From Blastobasis lacticolella (taxonomy: Eukaryota; Arthropoda; Insecta; Lepidoptera; Blastobasidae), in NCBI GenBank assembly GCA_905147135.1, contig LR990055.1:4031001-4095000 (forward strand): DNA of 64,000 bases, written 5' to 3'. A model generated the notes under the pieces. The model worked only from the letters and a program-made list of their open reading frames with translations. It did no database searches and had not been told where the DNA came from. Below are positions 1 through 11,038 of the stretch, one piece after another; within the stretch, counting starts at the first letter, position 1; every line of letters begins with the position of its first letter. Position numbers and translations under genes: made by a program.

Positions 1-32
1 CGCAGTAGGTACGAGTATGTGAGTAAAAGATC

Positions 33-380
33 GTCGGTGGCCGAGCGGTTGAGTATCCGACTTGTAAGTGAGAGGTACCCGGTTCGAGTCCCGCTGCGGC
101 CATGTACCAATAACTCTATTCTGAGTTATGTACATTAGTTGAATTCTAACTGATGCTCTTACGGTAAGGGTAAACATCGTGGTGAAACCTGCAAATTCAG
201 GTGACTGAATTTGTAACCATGATCCAACCTGGTCAGGTTCCCCTGGTAGCAGGGTCACGGAGGTCAGATGGTAGTCGTTAGACTGTAATTACCTGATCGT
301 CAATTCCTGGATCATGGTCAAGGCGGACCCCGGGCCCTCGTGCTCGAGAGAACAACCGGGACATTAACGTCAAGATGATT
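33..380 (+). repeat. SINE-A copy, nearly full length
   Basis: A tRNA-derived short interspersed element. The head carries a polymerase III A box (TGGCCGAGCGG) and B box (GGTTCGAGTCC, from position 81), as in tRNA genes. It is followed by a roughly 270-bp body that recurs elsewhere in this window in both orientations and ends CCGGGACATTAACG. Such elements are non-coding and are mobilised in trans by a LINE. It is the reference copy for the family here. Confidence 0.85.
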
Positions 381-2928
381 TGACGTAGGTACCTAATTTT
401 GCGTTCAATCGGTTTGTTTTTCTTTGTAACGTGTTTAATTTAAATGCTTTATGAGCTAAAACCTTCATTATTTTATATCTCTTTTCACAAGCCAATAAGT
501 TCTATCAGTATTTATTTTATCGTTGCTTTTAATTTTCCAGCTCCAATAGGCTTAGTACTAATAGATAGCAGATACGAAATTCAATTTGTTTTTGTATACA
601 CTGAGAAACTTTAATGTGCGCCTGACTGGATCTGACCTAACATTTGTATCAAATGGAAATAAACTGTCTTATTACATAAGTTTCAATAAACCTGGGTTTA
701 AAGCCGAACTAGTTAAGTCTAGCTTACATATTTAAACTTGACCTTAATGCAAAACTCGTTAAACCTAAACTTTATCTCAACAGGGGTCTAACTTTAGACC
801 GGGCTATTTACACTCGAAACTGAATATCATTCAATCTTTCGTTGAATTATGTGTCTGTATGAATGTAACGACATTTACACATGCTTTTATAATGTCAAAT
901 GAATGAGACTTTGTGCGAAATTTTGAAGTATTATTTCTTTCTGTTCCCATAAATTGACAGGCATTTAATGAAATTCTTTCTTAATCCAGCTAGAGCTGCA
1001 AATCATTGTGATACTCCATGCAGGTCCGCAGTATCATTTTGAATCTATAATACAGTTTATTCGAACAAATAACATTATCTACAAAAACATAAGTAATGCC
1101 ATTGGTAAAGATACATACTTCATGCCGAGCCCAACATCGTAATGCGCACGTAACTTGCACTTCTGCAGATACACGTGCCGCTGGTGGATCCTGTGGCAGT
1201 TGATATCACACCAAGTCCACTATTTATTCAGCAAATCGTTTAGTGAAGCGTGTGTTGTCGATCAAGTTGTTCAATATCTTACATATCTAGGTAACCCTAG
1301 TTGGTCGATATCCATTATAATTTATTAATAAAAATACGAAATCGTACCAATTCAAAATCTATCCGCCGCAAAGATAAATAAACCTAACCTCAAAACTTAC
1401 CTGTCAATGTCAAAACTGAGATAAACCAGACTTAAACTAGGGCTGTAACGGGCTTAAGTACCATAGCTAAACGAGGACTAAACGTCAAACCTTTTGTAAT
1501 AAGAAGACATACATAGACCATGGTTTAAACCGGGTCCTAGTTTAGACTTGGTTCAAACCATGTTTTGTAATAAGACTGAATGTATATAAGTAAAAAGTGT
1601 AAACACAATGTTGATGCTTTTTTAACAACCTTTTTGTAATATCGTGCCGTCGAACAAACATACTTTCTTTCTTCCCTAATAATGAAATTACTCGACTTGT
1701 TTATTCGTGTTTTCTCATTCTGAATGATAATTGAAGCTCGAGCCCATACCAAGAGTCACTTGTTAATCTAGTTCACGTATCGTACAAAGCAATGTTCACA
1801 TGATCAGATATTCTTACACTCCTAAGTATTTGAGCAAAGCAAATAGTCCTCGGAGACTTCGATTCGAGACTATTTACATAAAGTGTCGCCAAATACGGTA
1901 CCGTTTCACGAAATAGGTCCCCCGACGAGAAAGTTTACCCTTTACCTTGTTTACCTGGCCAGACAATGTCTACCTAGGACAGGACAGCAGGACTCGAAAC
2001 TCGAAAGCGTTTACTTTCCAGTAGAGTCCCAAATTACTGAAGTGAATGGAGCGAAAAATTAATAGCTTTTTGTCAATTGTTTGTAAAGTTCTCAAGTTAC
2101 GCTTAGTAATACAGTCAGAAAGCTTCGCCATCAAAGAAAGTTAAACTTTTTACTTAAGTATAAGTAAGTGCCTCAGTTGGCAACATCAATTGAAATAAGT
2201 TGTCAAATTAATAAGTTTTTCATAATAAGCTTTTAACGCGCGCTATAGTACTCATCGATAGCTCAGAACAACGCAAATTCAAGATTGCTGCAACGACGGA
2301 GGGCTAGGCTCCCTTAATTAAAATAATAATAATAATAGTACTCATCAGGGCCATTCAAAACAGCCCAAAGGAAGGAAGGAAGTGGGTCAAATTAAGCTTG
2401 CAAGATTCCAGGACACGAAGTGAAGTTAAATAGAAGCTTGTAATAAAATACGATCCACCTCATTTTTCCCTGGGCTACCGCTAATGAGGCAGATTTGCTA
2501 GAAAAACGTTAAAAAAACAACCTGAAAGCCTGTCAAATTGTGTCGTTAAAGTTGTTTTCTGTGTAAGTTTTTCTTTTTAACGGCGTGCACTCATGTTAAC
2601 TTTAAAAGTGATTAAAAATATTACTAGTTTAGTTTTTAATAATGTATAAAGGGATATGTTGCATGTATGCATGTAGGTCATGTTGTTGATCTCTTTTTTT
2701 TTATTATAAAAGTTATAAAATACTTGCGGGTAACAAAGCTTGGCAGATGAGTCGGAAATGAAAAATGGAAATGTTGATTTGGTTTACAAATTTAGAGAAA
2801 ATGAATTTGTATGAAGAATTATAACATAAACACGCCATAAAGGCATAAAGGCCGCCGGTTTCTTTTTTTCTTTGTTTTTGTTATTGATATCAGCAATGGA
2901 GAATTTCGTTCATTCATTCATACATAAT
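381..2928. other. non-coding AT-rich stretch
   Basis: No convincing gene. It holds low-complexity DNA, a short AAT run near 2318-2335, and a weak diverged direct repeat around 1480-1580 in which a CAAACC...TTTTGTAATAAGA motif occurs twice about 75 bp apart. Short open frames here lack codon bias or recognisable motifs. Confidence 0.5.
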
Positions 2929-3078
2929 GGCCGTGTGGTGTCCGGTAGAGTAGAATAGCACCAACACCTTACACTCATGGGTGTCGTACAAGGCGACTAA
3001 TGTTTTCTTAACAAAAGATCTAGAGTCTCCGTAGGCTGGAAAATGGGCAGCAGCGTTTTCTATTATTATATTTATAAC
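2929..3078 (+). repeat. family B repeat, 3' truncated
   Basis: Matches the copies at 30504-30769 (same strand) and 5955, 16875 and 25899 (opposite strand), with GTGTGGTGTCCGG, GGGTGTCGTACAAGGCGAC and GGAAAATGGGCAGCAGCG in order. The copy stops where the Helitron-like unit begins. The family tail (TGATGATGAT) seen in full copies suggests a retroposed 3' end, possibly RTE-like. Confidence 0.75.
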
Positions 3079-3568
3079 ATACTAGCTGACCCGGCAAACG
3101 TTGTTTTGCCATATAAATAATTTCCTAAAAAAATAAAAAAAAAAAATTTAGGGGTGGACCTACCCTACACCTACCGTACACTTACCCTACACCTACCCTA
3201 CACCTACCCTACACCTACCCTACACCTACCCCTACCCTACACCTACCCTACACCTACCCTACACCTACCCTACACCTACCCTACACCTACCCTACACCTA
3301 CCCTACACCTACCCTACACCTACCCTACACCTACCCTACACCTACCCTACACCTACCCTACACCTACCCTACACCTACGTCTAAAAAATAAATAAAAAAT
3401 TTAGGGGTGGACTACCCCTAACATTTAGGGGGATGAAAAATAGATGTTGGCCGATTCTCATAGATACCGGACAAGCACAAAAATTTCACAAAATCGGTCA
3501 AGCCGTTTCGGAGGAGTATGGCAACGAAAACTGTGACACGAGAATTTTATATATTAGAAGATATATTA
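3079..3568 (-). mobile_element. Helitron-like non-autonomous element
   Basis: Read on the minus strand, the element ends GCCGGGTCAGCTAG followed by T, the CTAG-T arrangement typical of Helitron 3' ends. The same terminal words recur at 56.69 kb. The other side holds the motif AAGCCGTTTCGGAGGAGTA and ends near TTATATATTAGAAGAT. It contains an expanded 11-bp minisatellite. There is no Rep/helicase coding, so it would be non-autonomous. Assignment rests on termini and on resemblance to lepidopteran repeats; an alternative is another unclassified dispersed repeat. Confidence 0.5.
3161..3379. repeat. 11-bp minisatellite (TACCCTACACC)n
   Basis: About twenty head-to-tail copies of the 11-mer TACCCTACACC, with one shortened unit near 3230. 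Because 3 x 11 = 33, all three frames on this strand repeat every 11 residues and stay open, giving a spurious 76-residue Pro/Thr/Tyr-rich frame. The array lies inside the Helitron-like unit. Related elements at 14.5 and 56.6 kb hold only one or a few GTAGGGTA-type units at the matching place. Confidence 0.95.
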
Positions 3569-3989
3569 TATTTTGCCATGGCCATGCGTAATTCTAGTCT
3601 AACCACGATGATGATGTCAATATACACACCCACTTTAAATTTAAACATGAATTAATAAATTTAACAACAAACAACAGTTTATCAAATAAAATATTAATAA
3701 TAATTGCTATTTAAACCACAAATAACTGTCAAATACGTTACATAAACAAAAAAAAATTATCAACAAATACAGCAACCATTGCTACCACCATAACGATTAA
3801 ATATTGCCAGCATCCCTCGAATGCTTTAATAGCTGCCAATCATATCATTTTAAATTAAATGTAGTGACCGTTAATGACAAAGCACCACGGACCGAAGGAG
3901 GTAAATCATTCCAAATTATTGCGACCTTGAAGCAGCCGAAGGTACCGACAAGAGATGGCACGAAAACATCCAGCAGAGGGCCTCTAGTC

Positions 3990-4185
3990 GGATTGATCGA
4001 TGTACAACACAAACGAAATTCTACCTATTCGCGATTCTACACAATATGGATTCCGCACAACTGACATTCAACACATTATTTATTCCACACAGTCTTCAAT
4101 TATACACAAACGCGTTTCTTCCTGTTCGCGATTCTACACAATATTAATTCCACACAACTGCTGCGATTCACCAGATTTGCTATCT
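3990..4185 (+). repeat. left terminal inverted repeat of the 1.7-kb element
   Basis: Inverted match to 5497-5689 with only a handful of differences. The arm is itself built of two related units with a 97-bp period; each contains ACACAAACG...TTCGCGATTCTACACAATAT...CACAACTG (units at about 4008 and 4105). Confidence 0.85.
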
Positions 4186-4218
4186 AACTTATTCGTTACA
4201 TATTTTAAATCATCTGGT

Positions 4219-4574
4219 TATCTTGGCGTTAATGTGCCGGTTGTCCACTCGCTCACGAGGGCCCGAGGTCTGCATTGACCATGATCCAGAATTGGCAGAT
4301 CAAGTAATTACAGTGGAGCGACTGCCATCTGACCACCTACGCCAGATGCTACCACGGAAACCTGAACAAATTGGATCATGGTTACCTACACATTTGGTCA
4401 CCTGAATGAGCAGGTTTCACCATGATGTTTGCCCTCACCCTAAGAGCATCACTTAGTATTCAACTAATGTACATATATCAGAAAAAAGTCATTGGTACAT
4501 GGCGGCAGTGGGATTCAAACCCGGTCCCTCTCGTTTACGAGTCGGATACTATAACCACTAGGCCACCCATGCTT
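4219..4574 (-). repeat. SINE-A copy, nearly full length, nested
   Basis: Minus-strand copy of the tRNA-derived SINE: tail (TCTTGGCGTTAATGTGCCGG) on the left and tRNA-like head ending at the GCCACC complement on the right. It lies inside the 1.7-kb inverted-repeat element, so it inserted after that element. Confidence 0.85.
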
Positions 4575-4724
4575 TTAAGGGCTGGCGGCCCGTTAGTGTA
4601 TTGTTGATTTACACTGACAGACCAAATTGGAACGCGTTGCTCATAGAACTCTCATAATAACTCTGATCCTAACTCTGATCCAACTAGCCTGGTCAACGCT
4701 GTGGACCCTGGACTGCCATTCACA

Positions 4725-4910
4725 CATTCGTCAACGCTGGGCACCATGAGAATGGTTATATTGTAACCTCAGCTAGAACTAGACCAGGGTATAAGTTTAG
4801 TGGACCTAGTAAATATTGAAGGTCGATGCTGGTCATCGAACCTGGTTAACGATGGGCACCCTGAGACTGGTTGTATACCCAAGCTTAGAATAAGACCAGG
4901 ACCTAGTAAA
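4725..4910. repeat. diverged tandem repeat (~115-bp period)
   Basis: Two related blocks: AACGCTGGGCACCATGAGAATGGTT near 4732 and AACGATGGGCACCCTGAGACTGGTT near 4847, each followed by an AGACCAGG word. An earlier partial unit (GTCAACGCTGTGGACC) lies at about 4690. This is the internal sequence of the 1.7-kb element, with no coding potential seen. Confidence 0.55.
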
Positions 4911-5496
4911 GGTTGACCAAGGTCAACCCCAGTCAATCAACAAAGCATTGGACTAGGTTTGTTAAATAGGGTTGACCTTGGCTAACCTTGACTGGTTCCA
5001 TTACATATGTTCTCATCAAGGTTTTACATGTTCCTCGGACCGCTTCTCTACAACAGATTAAATAGAAAATTACGACTGTATTGTAACTGTTACAGTAGTT
5101 GTAAGAAAATTGTTCAAGAAGCTCTCCAAAAGATATCATATGAAGATACAGAAAAATTACTGTTAGTTCTAGGTTAATTTAGTATAAAATATCGATTATA
5201 TTATAATTATATACTTTTATTATTTTTTACTTATCTTACATCTGTATAATTAGTAATTGTTTCATGTAAAATTTTCGACTTTTGTACTTTTTCGACTTTT
5301 AATTTTTCGCCTGAAACTCAGGGTATCCTAGTTCAGGCAATTTAGTTATTATTAATTACCTTTTAAACATATTATTCTAGATGTTAAAATTTAATGTAAA
5401 TGTATCCCATAAGATTTAACGAATAATTTTTTTATTATTAAGCATAGGTCCAGGTCTAAGTCAGCCAGCCAGTCCCAGGTCCCCAGCGTTGTAGAA

Positions 5497-5689
5497 TAGC
5501 GAATCTGTTGAATGGCAGCATTTGTGTGGAATTAATATTGTGTAGAATCGCGAACAGGAAGAAACGCGTTTGTGTATAATTGAAGTCTGTGTGGAATAAA
5601 TAATGTGTTGAATGTCAGTTGTGCGGAATCCATATTGTGTAGAATCGCGAATAGGTAGAATTGCGTTTGTGTTGTACATCGATCAATCC
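5497..5689 (-). repeat. right terminal inverted repeat of the 1.7-kb element
   Basis: Reverse complement of 3990-4185. The outer end reads CAATCC and abuts the 8-bp duplication CTCTAGTC. Confidence 0.85.
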
Positions 5690-5764
5690 CTCTAGTCTAC
5701 AAATTGCGGCCATAGATATTCAACTCGATTTTCTCACGCAAATAGCGACGGGGTTCAATGTTTA

Positions 5765-5954
5765 GAAATGTTGTCGAGTGGCGACTACGTACCGGAAATC
5801 ACAGTATGGGTGGCCCCTATGAAACCGTTGGAGGACTTCGTAAATTTCTACCCTAGTTCGTGGATGCAAGAGCCACAGAGTCGATCTTTGCGGAAGGCGT
5901 GGGGGAAGCCTATGTCCAGACGGACGACAGACGCCTACGTTCAGCAGTAGACGT
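5765..5954 (+). pseudogene. non-LTR retrotransposon C-terminal/3' end relic
   Basis: The end reads GGGGAAGCCTATGTCCAG...GTTCAGCAGTAGACGTC then CATCAT. This resembles the words that close many lepidopteran RTE/R1-like ORF2 tails (GEAYVQ...) before a short trinucleotide tail. A single 60-codon frame is open, but the recognisable GEAYVQ reading lies in another frame, so the piece is decayed. A second GCAGTAGACGTC word at about 6218 may be its continuation beyond the family B insertion. Confidence 0.35.
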
Positions 5955-6213
5955 CATCATCATAGCCCGTAACAGTCCACTGCAGGACTTAGGGCCTCTT
6001 CCACGAAAGGGGAGGTAATTGCCATAATCTCAACGCTTGGCAGGCGGGTTGGAGATCGCAGTGTTTAAATATAACAATGGAAAATGCTGCTGCCCATTTT
6101 CCAGACTACGGAGACTCTTGATCTTTTGCCACGAAAACATTAGTCGCCTTGTACGACACCCATGAGCGTAAGGGGTTGGTGCTATTCTACTCCGCCGGTC
6201 ACCACACAGCTAG
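5955..6213 (-). repeat. family B repeat, near-complete 3' end
   Basis: Starts with the complement of the TGATGATGAT tail (CATCATCATAGCCCGTAAC) and runs to CCGGTCACCACAC. Contains GGGGAGGTAATTGCCATAATC and the CATTTTCCAGACTACGGAGAC block shared with the other copies. Non-coding. Confidence 0.8.
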
Positions 6214-6562
6214 CCAGCAGTAGACGTCTTACGGCTGAAATGACAGATGTCGATGAGACTTAAAAGGGTAAGTAAACGTTTTTCATTTCGGTTAATATAC
6301 CAAAGACGAATTCCCGCTTTTATCTTAAGTGGCACGTTTCATATTCAAGACCCGGCAGCGCCGTCCCGTCCCTCGCAAGTCGCAACATTCAAAATTGGTT
6401 TACGTCCCCATATTAAGTGGATACTTAGTCCGGGATACGTTCAAAAGCATGTTATTACAGCTATATCAACGAAGAGTGCTTCGCTGTGAGTGTTGGTTGA
6501 TTATTACAAAATTACAACACAATTCATGAAATCTAATATAAGTATCTATTGTACAGGATTCA

Positions 6563-6880
6563 GCGACGGTGGCCCAGTGGTTAAGGTATCCGACTCGTAA
6601 GCGAGAGGTACTAGGTGCCAATCCCAGTACCGCCATGTACCAATGACACAACCAATGCTCTTACGATTAGGGTAAACACCGTGGTGAAACCTGCACATTC
6701 TGGCGATTGAAGTGTAACCATGATCCAATCTGGTCAGGTTCCCCTGGTAACTTAGTCACAGCGGTCAGCCGGCAGTCGTTATACTGCAATTACCTGATCT
6801 GCCAATTCCTGGATCATAGTCAAGGCGGACCGCGGGCCCTCGTGCGCTTCACAACCGGGACATGAACGCCAAGATGATTA
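6563..6880 (+). repeat. SINE-A copy
   Basis: Head GACGGTGGCCCAGTGGTTAA with a mutated B box (GGTGCCAATCCC), body with ATGATCCAATCTGGTCAGG, and tail CCGGGACATGAACGCCAAG. The short gap before the tail (GTGCGCTTCACAACC) differs from copy 1. Confidence 0.85.
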
Positions 6881-7110
6881 TTTATAGTGTACGTAGCATA
6901 AAATAGTCGTCGGTAGTGGTATAGTCATTTATTTCGTTTTATTTTTATGATACTTCGCGCGACGATAATTTTATTTTATAACCTTTTAACGGCAAACACG
7001 GTGCATTTGACGACATAAGGTTACTTGGACATTGGTCGATATGGAGTATTTATATTCTGTGGTGGAGTGCTTGATAGTGACTGGTGCACTAGTGATAACC
7101 AAATCGAGTG

Positions 7111-7225
7111 TTTTTTTTTTGATGTACGACAGACAAACAGGCAAACGAGCCATCTGATGGAAAGTGATCACCGCCACCTATGGACATCAGAAACACCAGG
7201 GGAGTCACCAATGCGTTGCCCGCCT
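7111..7225 (-). repeat. family C retroposon 3' end
   Basis: Poly(T) then the complement of the family C end: CAGACAAACAGGCAAACGAG, CACCGCCACCTATGGACATC, CCAATGCGTTGCCCGCC. On the minus strand this is a 5'-truncated retrotransposon 3' UTR with its poly(A) tail. Confidence 0.7.
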
Positions 7226-7413
7226 CTGAAGAGAACCATTATAAATATTTTAACGATATAATACGTTTACTTGCATCAAATAGTGATTATAATCATATTA
7301 GCTCACCCCTCTTAAATATGCTGTTAGTTTCTCGCACCCGCGCCCGCACTGACGCCTAATATTACTATTCACTATCAATTAGTGATTAGATCAAGGTTAG
7401 GGTTGTGAGTTGA

Positions 7414-7738
7414 GGGTCGGTGGCCGAGCGGTTGAGTACCCGACTCGTAAGCGAGAGGTACCGGCTTCGAATCCCGCTGAGGCCATGTACCAATGGCTCT
7501 TTTCTGACTTATGTAAATTCGTTGAATTCTAACCGATGCCCTTACGGTGAGGGAAAACATCGTGATGAAACCTGCAAATTCAGGCAACTGAATTTGTAAC
7601 CATTATCCAATCTGGTTAGGTTCCCTTGGTAGCAGAGTCACGGAGGTCAGATGGTAGTCGCTCCACTGTAATTACCTGATCGCCAAATCCTGGATCATGG
7701 TCAAGGAGGACCACGAGCCCTCGTGTTTGAGAGCACAA
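7414..7738 (+). repeat. SINE-A copy lacking the last ~20 bp
   Basis: A box TGGCCGAGCGG intact, B box region GGCTTCGAATCCC. The body runs to the GGACCACGAGCCCTCGTG word but the terminal CCGGGACATTAACG is missing. Confidence 0.85.
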
Positions 7739-8151
7739 ATTATTATTTTAGTGATTTGTTCAAGGGCACTCCTGGGCCCAAGCTCACCATACTATAAGTG
7801 CTACGATTAATCCTGCCAATCAACAAACAAGGTTCTGGCAACCCGCCAATATCCACTAGACTAACATGACTGGTAAACCCTCAAAATATACAACATGACG
7901 AACTGAAAATGCGATAGGATACAATTTATTTTTCTTTCTCCGACCTTTGCATATTTTTATTTGGGATCATTGTGATTGCCTTTCGCGAGGATCTAACCTA
8001 GCCGTATCAATAATAAAAAAAAATTCATTCGTTTATCAAGCGTTGAATGCTCGTTCGAGTGTTTTTCTATACCAGACTTATGTCAAAATATTTTTGACAT
8101 GTGCTACAAACTTACGATCTGAGCATGGACTTACTGGGTAGTAAGTCCATG

Positions 8152-8365
8152 GATCTGAGTGGTTCAGTTGATTAACATGCCGGTCGCCGAGCAGAAATTG
8201 AAATGAAGAATTTTAATTTGTGTTACTGGTCTGGGTTAGTATGTATAATAAGTATGTATTTAAAAAAACTTATATAAGCACTTTATCAGTTATCTAACAC
8301 CCATAATACAACCTTTGCTTACTTTGGCGCTGGATGGCGCTGTGTGAATTTGTCCAAGCATATTT
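8152..8365 (+). repeat. SINE-G copy (tRNA-Gly-like head, degraded)
   Basis: Starts GATCTGAGTGGTTCAGTTGA then GCCGGTCGCC, a damaged version of the tRNA-Gly-like head seen complete at 58875-58950 on the other strand. The body shares TTACTGGTCTGGGTTA, TTATCAGTTATCTAACACCC and TTTGGCGCTGGATGGCGCTG with that copy. Non-coding SINE relic. Confidence 0.6.
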
Positions 8366-8483
8366 ATTATTAAACTTATCTGACCCGCAGGCTGATCACG
8401 TATCTCTGTTGCCGACTATACTCTCGCTGTTGCAAGCAAAATGATTGAAATTCTTACTTTTGCGATCACGTAGCGTTTGCGAT

Positions 8484-8545
8484 CTTCGTTAGCGACTGAA
8501 CCCGTCAAATGGAAGACCATTTGACGGGTTCAGTCGCTAACGAAG
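8484..8545. repeat. perfect 29-bp inverted repeat with 4-nt loop
   Basis: Arms 8484-8512 and 8517-8545 match at all 29 positions (left starts CTTCGTTAGCGACTGAACCC), separated by AAGA. Transcribed, it would fold into a perfect hairpin. It could be a young foldback, or a palindrome created during replication or assembly. Confidence 0.95.
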
Positions 8546-9189
8546 CACCATTGCAATAGCAACCGGAATTTGACATATCGATAAAATTTATTCGTATGAA
8601 ATTGCGATTAAGTATCTTTCTTGCAATGAAAGTGGCAGCTCGAATCACTCCCGTTGCAATTGCAACAACTCAAAAGCTGTTTCATGAGCGCCAAAAACAT
8701 AGTTTTTCATAAACTTTGATTACAAAAACCTTGTTTATCATCGTTTTAGTTGATTGTTTTTTGTTGTTTGTATTATTTGTTAAATTTGTTGTTTATGTCT
8801 TTCGGCAAACTTAACCAGCAGCTCGATTTTCCAGTGGGCAACTTGGCGATTTCGCGCCATATTTACAACATAAATTAATTTAATAGGTATACGTGAATTA
8901 TTCTTGACGTGAATTGGTTTAGTTGATAAAACGCACAAATATACAAAATACACTTACTTTCACTGTATTTTTATTGAAAACTCGGATAAAAAAGAAAACT
9001 ATGAAAATATAAGCTTTGTGGCTTGACGACTAAAGTCAGTTTGTTCAACACTTGTTGACCAATACTTTTTCAATAGTAAGACGGTAAGGTCTTTCAGATC
9101 TTTATGTAGGTACTAGCCTACTAGAGGCTACCGCGGCCACTCGGGCCTGATTCCAAGCTTATTATTTGTTTTGTCTTATACTCTAATCT
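8546..9189. other. non-coding AT-rich stretch
   Basis: Nothing gene-like seen. It contains TTGCAATTGCAA-type short palindromes near 8650 and TTGTT-rich low-complexity DNA near 8750-8790. Confidence 0.4.
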
Positions 9190-9440
9190 CTTGGGAGCTT
9201 CTTTATTATTATTTTTTTTTTTGCGCCCAACGCTAAGGAAATGGGCACCCTCCGGTATTGCGGTTGGGAGGGAGGAGGTGAACTCTCATGAGTACCAGCC
9301 GGCCGGCCGGACTGGTTATGCACGACTCGCCAAAAAAAAACCTAGGCGCATACGTACTAAACACCCTTGGGAGCACCTGTAGCCATAAGGGCCTTTCAGG
9401 TTTCATCGGATGCTACACCCCGTAGGGACGGGGGGGAGCT
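9190..9440 (+). repeat. probable dispersed retroelement fragment
   Basis: A GC-richer block with GGCACCCTCCGGTATTGC, CCAGCCGGCCGGCCGGACTGG and CACCCTTGGGAGCACCTGTAG between T-rich and AT-rich flanks. Its composition differs from its neighbours and resembles fragments common in lepidopteran genomes. No second copy lies in this window, so the call is weak. Confidence 0.3.
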
Positions 9441-11038
9441 TCTTGTGTGAGACCGTTTTATAGTAAAGGAGTTACCACAGAGTCTTATGTCGCCCTTGTT
9501 CTTAAAGAACAAGAAACATCTGTAATACCTATCTCTTACAAATAAATATTTTGAATCTTTGAGAAGAAAGACTTCTTCTTTATGAAGTCGTTGGTATACC
9601 ATCTGTCTAGACTTTGTTGAGCAAGGTGGTCAAGAACTCTCCTGGGGGTCTAATTCTGGCGCTGTGACATCTCTAATTCGACATTTTGTTCTATCCGCAA
9701 ATCTCCATTAATAATGACATTGAAATGTCTATTGCTGCCAAAAAATATTTTCTTAACTATCTTTGACCGTCGTATACTGTCGAAGACAATTTCAGTGACG
9801 TTTTATACCGTTTTTTGGCTAGAGAAAATGTCGAATTAGAGATGTCACAGCGCGAGAATCCGAGGTACGGTCGCGTTCATAAGTGTAAGACTACCATAAA
9901 ATTCATATTCCTGTGCAGCTGTTAAAAGGTTTTATGGCACAATTTAAATAATACCAAAATCGCTTGTACTTATTTTTTATTACAATTTAGAATCACTACG
10001 TCAGTCTTCCTTTTAAAAGTCACAATGGTTCTTTAACTTACCAACTAAATAAACTAATAAATTAAATAAATAAATAAACTTTAGAAAATGTAACATTATG
10101 TGCAAATATTTTTAAATTTATTGTAAATTAAAAACAAACAAGACTAATAAATTAAAAATGACATGTTGAGGCTCTTTATCAAAAAGTATTTTAATTTTAA
10201 TTTATAAGACAAAGTATACAAATTCATTGCAGCAATTTTCATTTATTATTTTAGACAAAAACCTGTAGGTTAAGAATGAGTTATTTGTGCTTAAGGAACA
10301 GCGAATAGGCCCTGTTAGCAAATTCCATTTGTTCAACAATGCATCTAATATCCTGTACGAGGCAGTAGCTACAAACGATTTTTAAACGATTTTCTTCTAA
10401 AAGTGGCCATGCACTTATGACCGCGTACTGTACGTGATTGTCAATAGCAATTGACCGTGTGCGCTATCCATAAAAAGAACCCACGTGTTGATGTGCAATT
10501 ACAATAAAACAATGAAACAATATGAATACAAATGAAAAATTAAACAATACAATAACATTTGAGTCCGCGCGGCTTACTAAACAACTAAACAAACAGCTAA
10601 ACAACCGAAATGGGCTAATACGTGTCTCTTGAGAGGGTAACAGTAATGTGCTTGTAATATTGAATGTGAGTGTGTTTACGAAAGCCGATAAAGATAATGG
10701 TTCGAATAATTGTAATAGATGGCGCTAATTAGACACGATTCTCAAAAATAAAACAAAACGAGACCGTTAGATGTATAAAAATGTAGATACTTTACGCTTT
10801 CTTCTAAATGGTACTAAAACAAAGTATTTATCACGAGAGATCTTTCCGAATATCAACCTAATAAGTTTGATAATTTAGTTAATAATAATAATAATAGATA
10901 ATATGTTTTTAACTACTTCAGAAACAAAAAAAGAGGAGATTCTGTTCGACTGCATTGTATACTACATTGTTTGCCGCCTCAATCTCACATCACAACGTAA
11001 TTACATTAACCATAATCATCAAACATACGGAGCGGAGC
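9441..11038. other. non-coding AT-rich stretch
   Basis: No gene recognised. The dominant content is TAAATAAA-type low complexity (around 10050-10200) and an AAT run near 10880. A short frame at 10903-11040 continues into the neighbouring SINE and is not a gene. Confidence 0.45.

Larger units (their letters stand above)
3990..5689. mobile_element. 1.7-kb DNA transposon with long inverted ends and 8-bp TSD
   Basis: The two ends are near-identical inverted copies of about 195 bp starting GGATTGATCGATGTACAAC. The element is flanked by the direct 8-bp repeat CTCTAGTC at 3982-3989 and 5690-5697, a clean target site duplication. Eight-base duplications are known for hAT, P and Merlin-type transposons, but the long arms are unusual for hAT. 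No transposase frame is visible, so it is non-autonomous. The interior carries a SINE-A insertion (4219-4574) and diverged tandem repeats (4725-4910). Confidence 0.8.

Noticed and set aside
33..105. tRNA gene at the SINE-A head
   Set aside because: A and B boxes are present, but the same head plus body recurs in many dispersed, diverged copies, so it is a SINE, not a tRNA gene.
3161..3379. Telomere-like array
   Set aside because: The unit TACCCTACACC is not the insect TTAGG repeat and sits inside a dispersed element.
3154..3384. 76-residue repetitive protein (PYTYPTPTLHL repeats)
   Set aside because: Open only because an 11-bp minisatellite repeats every 33 nt in all frames.
3804..4405. Overlapping frames of 60-92 codons
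   Set aside because: They read through the inverted-repeat arm and a SINE; the same arm gives a matching 72-codon frame on the other side.
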